Origin: Sphaerolaimus hirsutus
Lineage: Eukaryota; Nematoda; Chromadorea; Monhysterida; Sphaerolaimidae
Direction: 5' to 3'
Length of the DNA stretch: 64,000 bases
Assembly: GCA_964036195.1 (NCBI GenBank)
Contig: OZ038459.1
Span: 2,539,206-2,603,205, forward strand
Both the position numbers and the translations under genes were made by a program. A model generated the notes under the pieces. It did not search any database. It was not told the DNA's origin and saw only the letters and a list, made by a program, of their open reading frames with translations. Shown here one piece after another: positions 56,701 to 64,000 of this stretch; the stretch's first letter is position 1, and each line of letters opens with the position of its first letter.

Positions 56701-59700
56701 ATCGATATTTTTTCAAAATTTTCGATATCGATATTCGATATTCGATATTAAAAAATGGTCGATATCCGATATTCAATATTCGATACGATATATCGTTTGA
56801 ACCCTACTGGGGGGGGTATTTCGAGGGGGGGTGATTGTTTCATAGTGGTCTCGAGGGGGGGGTGTCAAACGAGGGGGATTATTTCGAGGAAATGCGGTAT
56901 CTTAATAATTTTATTAATCACTTTTTGTCTCCAGGCGGCGCCGCCGCAGCCGCAGCCATTCAGCCTCACCGAAGCCAGCTTCACAATCCAATAGATCACC
57001 GAAAAGGTTTTTTTCTTATCACTGTTTTTTTAAACTGGTGCCAATTAAAAGTTGAGAAGTAGGTAAATAACAAGATTAAAAGAAAAATGAATTCAGAAGG
57101 GAGAAGTAGAATGAAACGTAAAAAGTTACAATAATTTACTTATGTTTGAAGATTTTACTTCGCATTTTACGTATCACTTCTAAATTTTTATACCTACTGA
57201 GTTTTTACTTCTTATTTTACTTATCTTTTAGAATGTTGACCTTCCTTTAGATTTTTGACACTCTTCTAAATTGTTTCGTTTTTTTTACTTCTCAACTTGT
57301 GGAATTTACTTTTTGCATCTTTTTGACCTTTGAATGACTGCAGGGAGACTAAATCGAAGTATGAACAAATCAAATCGGTCAAGGAACACATGCGAGCCGC
57401 CTTGGACAGCGCTGTGGCTTCTGAACGAGCGAAAGAGATTGGTACGCGTTTTATGGGGGCGTGGGGTACCCCTGTAGATGGTAAAATACTTTACTGAAAG
57501 CTTCCTTCCACATTTTCCATCAGGGGTTTAGTATCAGGAGGGGTGTGGAGGTTTACCCCCCCCCCCCAAATTCGTCAGCTATCTATCTATCCCGCAGGCA
57601 AATTTTATAACTACTATACCGTAAAACCCCCTAATCGTCCAGCTATCTACGTATCTGGAGCGATTTTTGAGAAATTTTGCTTCAAAATCGCTTCTGCATA
57701 CCTTTTTATACTTCTTCACATCCAAAATCGCTATTTCATGTGTTTCATTGTCTATTTTCAGCTATTTTGTGTACTATATTTTATACCTATTTTTCACCTA
57801 CATTCAGCGAGCCCTTTTCTTCCTTGTATACCGTGGAATAAATTTTGAACCCCCGCGAACCCCCCAACCACTCCAAACCTCCAGCTATCTATCCTTCTGG
57901 AGGAGCGATTTACATTCTATATGAACCCCCGCGGGGGTCCAAATCTACAAAACCCCCTGTTTCCCAGTGCAAAAAAGTTTAATTTTTCGCAAATTGTAGA
58001 AAAATTATTCCAGGATCGGGATTAGGGAAATTTTTACCACACCAAACAACGAAAACCCCTTTTTCAAACCCAACATCATCGCAGACGTTCAACCCAGCGG
58101 CTCATCGACCTCCGTCCGCACCGATATCGACATGAAAAAGCGCATCGACGCTATCGACAACGACGCGGGCGGCGCCTTCGTGCCGGCCACGTTTCGATCG
58201 AGTCGCGGCGACAGGGCGCAGCCTGTGGAAGCTACTGTGGAGGATAGGCAGGTGTGAGATGGATTGGTTTTGGTGCTGCTGCGCACCACGGTTGTTAATG
58301 CGTATTTATTTTTACTCAAAAAGTACGCATACTCGAGTAGGGTTGGGACTAGGGTTGGCCGATGTTTTTTTTTAAACGTTTTTTTTAAAAAAAAAACGTT
58401 TAAAAAAAAAAAAAAACATGACGTCCGAAATGTTTTTTTTTAAAAAAAAACATCGGCCGAAATTTTTAGTACTAAGCACTAGGTATTTTGCAAAATTTTT
58501 GCGCGCAAGCGCGCAATTTCACACACAAATTGACATTGGTGGTTGTTTTCATTGGTTTTGTTGCATTTTTAGTATCAAAACATCCATTTCTATGTGCTAC
58601 CATGGGTGAATAAGCCGACATATGTTGCTGTAATATATAATATTGAGGTAATGTGCTTCCATGTACCTCCACAGTGTGTAACTTCACTCCCAAAGTAACA
58701 ACCTCCTTTTATAACCTTGTTTGATCACCATTCCGTGCCAAACTTTACCTGAAGTCTCGAACATTCGACTATAAGGCGATATACGAACAATATGTTGACG
58801 AAAAATGGATATTTTTTACACAAATCACCACTTATAATGCTATCCCATGGCTCCACAGCCATTATATGGTCATATTTAACATCACAGAGTATTGCCAGTG
58901 TCTGATATACCTATATATGTTGACACTAGGTCATATCTGGGAGCTTTTAAAAAAAAACGTTTTTTTTATAAAAAAAACGTTTTTTTTTAAAAAAAAACGT
59001 TTTTTTTAAAAAAAAAACATCGAGTTAAAAAAAAACGTTTTTTTTCCAACCCTAGTTGGGACGATATATCGTATCGAATATCGAATATCGGATATCGACT
59101 ATTTTTTGATATCGAATATCGATATCAAAAATTTTGAAAAAATATCGAATATCGAATATCGACCATTTTTTCTCTCGATATTTTCGATATTCTATACTCC
59201 CTGGGCCTGACTTCAAAAAAGCCAGGAATAGCACTATTAGAAGGCGATTTCATAAGCAATTTTAACAAATTTTGCGCGCAAGCGCGCACTTTGTTCTCAC
59301 ATGACAGGTATTTTTGTTTCAGCACTTGCGGCAGCATCAAATCATGTGCAAATGCACTCTCAGATGTTCACATAAGAGTATATGTATGTTTAATAGCTAC
59401 TTACACCATGGAAACATCAATGGCACCATGGCATGGCACCTATAAATGGGGCTGGCACCTTTTGCTTACCACATCTGTCACATTTTTAAATCATTTTCTC
59501 ATTTCGATCATTGTGTGCCCTTTAAATTTGTATCATCTACTTTTCAGTAGAGATGATCAGTTGGGTTTGTGATCAAATGGAAATGCAATATGCCAAATGA
59601 GATACGCCCTGCTATACCAAAAGCAAAATATCGGAAATATCGATATCGAATATCGAGCATTTTTTAATATCGAATATCGATATCGAGGGTCCATATCGTA

Positions 59701-61603
59701 TCGATATCGAATATCGAGTTTCAGAAAAAAATATCGAATATCGATATCGAAACGTCGTGTCGTCCCAACCCTATACTCGAGTACGGAGTTAATACGTATG
59801 CGCATACTCTGAAAAAGTATCCGTACTAGCGTTTACGCTTACTTTTTAGAGTACTCACGTTCAATAGAGTAATTTTTCAGAGTACAGAAAGAGTATTTTC
59901 CATTATATTTTACACATTTTTCGGAACGTAACCATGAATAACTTCTTTTCATAACGAATACTTCTTAATAGCAAGAAAACACCTTTTTGTTATCGAAAGT
60001 ACATATTCATAATGCTCCCTCCCTTATAAATTTTTCAGAAGCAAAAGGTAATTCTACTCTCTTTTACTCTTTCCTGAGAAAAAATACTATTATTTACGCT
60101 TTCTGGTGGAAAAGTACTTTGCTCTCATTTACCTACTCGCGAGTAAAAGTAAATATTTTTGACTTTACGCTTTCTGTACTGGGGTGGCTGGGTAAAACAA
60201 AAATACGCTACACAAAACATACAAAAAATAAATTTCGGGGATCGCGGGAATCTGGATTGTTTTTTTTTGTGTGTTTTCGGGATCGGGATATTGGCCAAAG
60301 TTCTGGTGTTGAGGGGTTTCTCTAAATTTTTTCAACAAAAACAAATCTAAAAAGGGGCCCTTTTGAACCATATTTCCGTGCCAAGTCTTGTCATGTCCCG
60401 AATAAAAATTCAAATTTAATTTAAAATCAATTCATAGACATCATCAATATCGCGTCACGAAGCAGCCATTTTCGGCACGGCCCACGGCGAGTCTAAAAAT
60501 GTCCAGGAAAAAAGTGAACCGAAAACAGAGTACATTTTGCCCCGGCCGAAACCAGAGACTGATGGGGAGTTACTTGGACCTATTGTGAGTTTTTTGGCGG
60601 CCCGCAAACTAGTTGACGCACGTGTGTCAACTGGTCTGTCAACTCAGATTTCGGCTTCACGTGTCGCGCAGCGGTCTTCCAATGCACTTGATGTCGTAAT
60701 ATTTATTTTTCAGCATTGGCGCATGTGCATTTGGAGATCACTCTGCGACACGAGAAGCCAAAATCTGAGTTGACACAGATCAGTTGACACACGTGTGTCA
60801 ACTAGTGTGTAGGCCGCCTTTTGGTATTAGGATAAGTTAAAATGTGTTAAGTTAGAATTTAGTTAGGCTCGGCAACCTTATTGATCCTGCTCAATTTTGA
60901 CCGCCTTCCATTATTTTTTGGAACACTGGTGTCGAATTTTGTCTGAAAGTTGTTACGAGATTTTTTGTTTAACGCAAATGTAGTGATGTATCTGGCAATT
61001 CCGTGTTGCTTTGTGAAAGTTGACAAGTCTTAAACTTGCATATAAGGTAAATTTTTCCGAATGTAATGAAACTAAAAATGCGATTTGCTCGTTATTTTGG
61101 GTTATAAGAAAAGGCAATTAAAGTTTCCGTCCATTTCGTTTCTTATAACAGTCGATAAATCGTTTATTGTCTTTTTTTAAGTAGACGCCTCAATTTAGGT
61201 TTTTGTCCATTCGGCTAGGGTTCAAACGGGGTCCCGATAACTTCCGGGATGCAGCGGTCCCGATCCAGAGATCCTAATCCCTATTTCGAAAATTCAAAAT
61301 ATAATCCCGATCCCGTGACCCCAATCCTGACCCGGATCCCAAAAATTCAAAATACTTATCCCGATCCCGAAAAGTAAACCCCGTTCGCGCTCTACATCCA
61401 GCTGTCGGCCTAGAAGCAACTCCACAAAAAAAAAGAATTTTTTCAGTGTGCGAGACCGCATTTTCAACCTCACTCAGGCGATAAATTGGTCAATTTTTTC
61501 GCAGTTTCTCGGCTCGCCGATCGAGCGCCAAGAAAAGTGGCAAAAAACGTGGCTGTCCAAACGGGAAGAAATACGCCAACGTGCGGCCGCCGCCGTGCAG
61601 TAG
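53788..61603 (+). CDS. Rsrc1: RSRC1/SRrp53-like arginine-serine-rich splicing protein, six predicted exons
   Basis: Exons: 53788-53840, 56935-57006, 57344-57441, 58085-58251, 60438-60584, 61505-61603. All phases match and the sum is 636 nt, 211 codons plus TAG. It begins MPDDRRNRGRRSRDRD and continues RRRRSRSHSASP, a short RS region. A charged helical part follows (SKYEQIKSVKEHMRAALDS), then FVPATFRSSRGD, matching the FVQQTFRSS block of RSRC1 (family knowledge), and a final EKWQKTWLSKREEIRQR, matching the family's C-terminal EKW segment. RSRC1 is a nuclear protein acting in 3' splice-site selection and constitutive or alternative splicing. The protein is shorter than vertebrate forms (about 330 residues), mainly in the RS region. 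Intron 1 needs a GC donor (CAG|GCACG). Introns contain most of the nested elements of this region. Confidence 0.7.
54107..54548. mobile_element. hAT-like CAGGGACGTATCC element in RSRC1-like intron 1
   Basis: CAAGGACGTATCCAGG to CCTGGATACGTCCCTG. The flanks ATTCCGGG (54099-54106) and ATTCCGGG (54549-54556) are a perfect 8-bp duplication. Core: TTTTGCGCGCAAGCGCGC at about 54221 and a GGCGCCATGG block at 54370-54440. Confidence 0.88.
54901..55798. mobile_element. hAT-like CAGGGACGTATCC element with a nested CAGTGGCGTAGCC element
   Basis: CAGGGACGTATCCAGG to CTGGATACGGCCCTG. The flanks CAATAACT (54893-54900) and CAATAACT (55799-55806). The copy at 17277 has a single CAATAACT at the matching site. 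Confidence 0.9.
55092..55543. mobile_element. hAT-like CAGTGGCGTAGCC element, innermost of the nest
   Basis: CAGTGGCGTAGCCAGG to CTGGCTACGCCACTG. The flanks CTCTATAT (55084-55091) and CTCTATAT (55544-55551) are a perfect 8-bp duplication. The core contains AATTTTGCGCGCAAGCGCGC and a GGCGCCATTCCCAACGCC block. Confidence 0.9.
55964..56806. mobile_element. hAT-like TATCGA element, inverted relative of 51122-51924
   Basis: TAGGGTTCAAACGATATC to ATATATCGTTTGAACCCTA. The flanks CTGGGGGG (55956-55963) and CTGGGGGG (56807-56814). The core matches 51310-51700 in reverse complement (for example GGGCATGTTGCAAAAAAGCA against its complement near 51470). Confidence 0.88.
57515..57955. repeat. ATAGATAGCTG family repeat in RSRC1-like intron 3
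   Basis: CAGCTATCTATCTATCCCGC, then GTCCAGCTATCTACG, then CCAGCTATCTATCCTTCTGG and GAACCCCCGCGGGGGTCC. Same vocabulary as 50195-50650, in the opposite orientation. Confidence 0.65.
58338..59773. mobile_element. hAT-like TAGGGTTGGGACGATAT element (TATCGA arrays)
   Basis: TAGGGTTGGGACGATATATC (interrupted after the first 12 bp by the nested element) to GTCGTCCCAACCCTA. The flanks TACTCGAG (58330-58337) and TACTCGAG (59774-59781). Its core (59205-59500) resembles the core of the CAGTGGCGTAGCC elements. Confidence 0.85.
58350..59054. mobile_element. hAT-like AAAACGTTTT element nested in the TATCGA element
   Basis: TAGGGTTGGCCGATG to TTTTTCCAACCCTA. The flanks GTTGGGAC (58342-58349) and GTTGGGAC (59055-59062) are a perfect 8-bp duplication. 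Core with GTACTAAGCACTAGG and GCGCGCAAGCGCGC. Confidence 0.88.
60603..60823. mobile_element. CACACTAGTTGA element in RSRC1-like intron 5
   Basis: GGCCCGCAAACTAGTTGACGC to GTGTCAACTAGTGTGTAGGCC. ACACGTGTGTCAACTG and CAGTTGACACACGTGTGTC are inverted inside. Sister of 35062-35365. Confidence 0.75.
61217..61385. repeat. GGGATCCCGA-type element in RSRC1-like intron 5
   Basis: TAGGGTTCAAACGGGGTCCCG followed by CCCGATCC repeats. The right tip is AAGTAAACCCCG rather than a full inverted end. Confidence 0.6.
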
Positions 61604-61759
61604 GCTTTCAAAGTGAAAAAATTTGGATGTGATACTCATGCCCGCTCGGTTACCGTATATCCTCGATTAACCCCCTCCCCCCGTTTGATGGGTGGCAAAG
61701 ACGTCCATGTAAAAAAATTTTTTTTTGCAGTTGGTGTTCACCTTATCAGAGCAGGGGTA

Positions 61760-62230
61760 TCTTGAATTTTGACCCTCCAAGTGGTTGGATAGATAGCAAA
61801 TCGCTCCTCCGGAGGGATAGATAGCTGAAAAATGTTTTGGGGGGGGGGGTTGTGGTGGGGTTGTGGTGGTTCGATATATAGGCTTTTTCGGGGCATAGAA
61901 GGAAGAAAAGGCATGAACTCGCTAAATGTAGGTGTAAAATAGCTCAAAATGGGTATACAAGAGCATATAGTACTTAAAATAGCTGAAAATAGGCAGTGAG
62001 ACGCATGAACTAGTGATTTTGGAGGTGAAAATCTATATGTATAGGTATGAAAAATAGCGATTTTGAGCGTAAATTGGGGTATCGTTTCTGAAAAATCGCT
62101 CCAGATAGCTGGGCGATTGGGGGGGGGGGGGGTTTAGGGGGTAGTAGCCCAAAATTTTGCCTCCGGGATAGATAATCGCTGGGCGGTTTGGGAGGGGGGG
62201 GGGTAACCCCCCCCCATTCGAGACCCCTGT
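61760..62230. repeat. ATAGATAGCTG family repeat between the convergent genes
   Basis: TTGGATAGATAGCAAATCGC, GGATAGATAGCTGAAAAATG, then GGGATAGATAATCGCTGG. Long G runs. It lies in the 1.3-kb space between the RSRC1-like stop and the TBCE stop, preceded at about 61652 by a truncated poly-C-type left end. Confidence 0.65.
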
Positions 62231-62289
62231 CACTAGGGTTGATTTCATTGCATGAATTACGGAGTTGGCTCGCATGTTTATGGAGCTAA

Positions 62290-62811
62290 ATTAACCCCAT
62301 TCATTCATACCCCCAAGAAGGGGGGGGGGCTAAAAAATAAGATGCCAACCAAAGGCAGCCGTGGAATCTTCTACATGGTTCTTTGTTGTTATGCGAATTA
62401 CTAATTGAATATATGCTTGTAAAAAAAGTTCTTTCCTATTCTAGAACTTTCTTTGAGTTGGGAGTTAGGAAGAACTTTCATTCCAAACTAATAAATATTT
62501 CATAAAATTTAATTATTGAATCTTCTAGATGGGTCTTTATTGTATGTAAATGACTAAACATTCAATAAAATTCAATGTTTATTAAAGATCAAATCTTCTA
62601 GATGGTTTTTTGAAGTATCGAACAACTTGATATTTAATCATAATTAAACGTGGCAAATTACTGCGAAGGTAAAGCTAATGAAATCGGATACGATATCTGA
62701 CTATTTTGAGCGAATTTTAACTTCTAGATACGGTATGCACATTTCTAGAAAAAAATATTTTTTTACATAGAAGAGTTAATGACGACACAAAATCATGGCA
62801 TTTTATTTATA
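62290..62811. other. No gene seen; 3' region downstream of TBCE
   Basis: AT-rich, with ATTCTTCTAGATGGTTCTTTAT-like phrases repeated three times (62365, 62520, 62590). Probably an old repeat. Confidence 0.4.
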
Positions 62812-62817
62812 AATAAA
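62812..62817 (-). terminator. Candidate polyadenylation signal of TBCE
   Basis: TTTATT on the plus strand reads AATAAA on the minus strand, about 65 nt after the TBCE stop codon. Confidence 0.45.
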
Positions 62818-62881
62818 TCATCATAATTATGAATTATTTTCCCGCATTAAACATGACAAACTATCTAGAAAATAGATACAA

Positions 62882-63672
62882 TTAAGCGGCACTTATTTTG
62901 ATGACATCACCATTTTGAACTGAATAGAAGCGGACTTGCCGGAGATCATTTTCCAATTCAATTTCGTTGACATCACTTTCTCCACAGGACAATCTGAAAG
63001 ATGAAACAATGGATTTGATTATATTGCGGCACTGTGGAATTTTTATGCTTTGAAATGCATAGGATAAAAAATAGAGAAATTTAACCCAACTGGGGTCAGT
63101 CCCAAGCCCTGTAAAGTGTAGAGTCAAGTGTCAAATGTAAAGTCAAATGCAAAGTAAAGAACAAAAAAGAAAAGATTTTATTACTGAACTTTGCATGACA
63201 ATTAACGCTTTACTTTGCATTAGACTTTACATTTGACACTTTACTTAACACTTTACAGGGCTTGGGATTGGCACCTGGTGGCAGTCCAGCACCCTGTAAA
63301 GTGTCATGTGAAATGGTCAAACGTGCTAATCAAAATAAAAAGATAAATTCATTACTGGATTACGCATGACACTTGACAAATGTGTATAATATTTTGCATG
63401 CCAGTTGAAACATTACACTTTAAAGGGTGCGGGACCGCCACCCGATCTACCATCTGAGTGCAAAGTGGGGCGATTGGGGGGTCAGGTGGCAAAAGTCAAT
63501 ATCTGCTTGCGATAACCAGAAACCTGGCAGTCTGCCAACCCATCGGCTATCCCACCAAGACACGCACCTCATGGAAACCTGGCTGGGATGCCTCGCCTTG
63601 ACATGCCTAGCCGCCAAGGCGCGCAGCCGCCCCACCGACATCCCGTCGGGTATGCGCACCACTTTGTGCGGC
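62882..63672 (-). CDS. Tbce: Tubulin-folding cofactor E, last two exons (C-terminal ubiquitin-like domain)
   Basis: On the minus strand the last exon, 62882-62993, reads LSCGESDVNEIELENDLR then QVRFYSVQNGDVIKISAA and stop. The EIELENDL...FYSVxNGD block is the signature end of TBCE (family knowledge). The previous exon spans 63568 to about 63672 and reads PHKVVRIPDGMSVGRLRAL, which fits the start of the same ubiquitin-like fold. Donor ATGAG|GTGCGT (phase 2) and acceptor TTTCAG|A join as VSMR-LSCG. TBCE acts in the cytosol in alpha/beta-tubulin heterodimer assembly. The upstream boundary at 63672 (acceptor CGCCAG) is the least certain. The CAP-Gly and leucine-rich-repeat exons must lie beyond the window. 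The last two residues differ from the usual Arg-Trp end. Convergent with the RSRC1-like gene. Confidence 0.85.
63094..63275. mobile_element. Introner-like element in TBCE last intron (copy 1)
   Basis: GGTCAGTCCCAAGCCCTGTAA to CAGGGCTTGGGATTGGCACC. Interior TGTCAAATGTAAAGTCAAATG and its inverse. It lies inside the 574-nt intron 62994-63567, not at its ends. Confidence 0.75.
63278..63443. mobile_element. Introner-like element in TBCE last intron (copy 2)
   Basis: GTGGCAGTCCAGCACCCTGT to AAGGGTGCGGGACCGCCACC, directly next to copy 1. Two element copies in tandem account for most of this intron. Confidence 0.75.
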
Positions 63673-63743
63673 CTGGCGCCAATTCCACCGGTGGACAAGT
63701 GGCCAGAAAAGTGGCAAGTGACAAGTGGGTCTAAAAAGTGATC

Positions 63744-64000
63744 GGATTGGACGCTATGCGATAAGTGTTTGTTGCCGTATTTTGATAAATTAAGTCTGGT
63801 GGAAAATTGCGCACCATTTCATAATGGTATAATAAAGTATAATTTTTTGTGGATTTTTTAGTGAAACGGGATATGGTAGATATCGTTGTAAAGTGTGCCG
63901 TTGATGGATTTTAAGTGGGAACACAGATTTTTTTGCTGACAATACGCGAAAAGTCAACTTCCGCAAGTATTTCCGGCAACAGACAGATTCACCAGTCGTC
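63744..64000. other. No exon identified
   Basis: The next upstream TBCE exon should lie in or beyond this AT-rich stretch on the minus strand. None of the three minus frames showed a segment I could assign. Confidence 0.3.

Larger units (their letters stand above)
54718..56899. mobile_element. TACCGTA/poly-C element carrying three younger insertions
   Basis: TACCGTATTTCCTCGAAATAC to TTTCGAGGAAATGCGGTA. Its own sequence lines up with 17277-17684 once 54901-55798 and 55964-56806 and one copy of each 8-bp duplication are removed. Confidence 0.87.
58295..60185. mobile_element. ACTCGAGT-type element, host of nested insertions
   Basis: GGTTGTTAATGCGTATTTATT and TTTTTACTCAAAAAGTACG at the left, then after the inserted block CGAGTACGGAGTTAATACGT and TTACTCGCGAGTAAAAGTAA on the right. 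The right limit is approximate. Confidence 0.6.

Noticed and set aside
63447..63741. Plus-strand ORF of about 100 residues near the right end
   Set aside because: It is antisense to the TBCE penultimate exon, whose minus-strand reading has splice sites and family motifs.
1..64000. tRNA or rRNA genes
   Set aside because: No cloverleaf with A and B boxes and no conserved rRNA blocks were seen on either strand by eye. A covariance search would be decisive.

Overview
This window is eukaryotic, animal nuclear DNA. The genes are split by GT-AG introns, the intergenic DNA is packed with transposable elements, and the identifiable host genes are metazoan: a neuropeptide F/Y-type receptor, an RSRC1-like splicing protein and tubulin-folding cofactor E. 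The NPF-type receptor points to a protostome. An arthropod, perhaps a crustacean, is only a guess. A 200-N assembly gap lies at 47175-47374.

Layout. 1-5101: 3' part of a Ty3/gypsy LTR retrotransposon with RT, RNase H, integrase, a 3' accessory ORF that looks spliced, a polypurine tract and a 3' LTR. 5102-22800: no host gene recognised; dense non-autonomous elements, one carrying a broken BEL/Pao polymerase fragment (8325-10298). 22820-28942: a ten-exon receptor gene on the plus strand. 29-35 kb: repeats. 35.4-41.6 kb: at least two sets of spliced coding exons on the plus strand, one unrecognised and one encoding a C-type-lectin-like segment. 41.7-53.7 kb: repeats and the gap. 53788-61603: a six-exon RSRC1-like gene, plus strand, with very long repeat-filled introns. 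62882-63672: the last two exons of TBCE on the minus strand, convergent with the RSRC1-like gene.

Two repeat systems stand out. First, a family of about 160-200 bp palindromic elements begins GTG(C/G)CAxTCCC and ends near CTGCCCCCAG. In several places the element is itself an intron: three of nine receptor introns and one lectin intron are essentially an element copy, so they look like introners (introns made by transposon insertion). Second, at least eight families share one architecture: short TAGGGT-, CAGGGAC- or (T/C)AACGATGG-type ends, 8-bp target duplications readable by eye at most insertions (hAT-like), and inner flanks filled with a private self-complementary short motif such as TATCGA, TTTTCCGG, AAAACGTTTT, TTCGAA or GGGATCCCGA. 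They nest up to four deep, and families with unrelated ends share the same internal core. A third, very abundant family bounded by TACCGTATTTCCTCGAA ends supplies long poly-C/poly-G runs.

No rRNA, tRNA, CRISPR array or bacterial-type operon was seen. All identifications are from reading the sequence; no database search was run.
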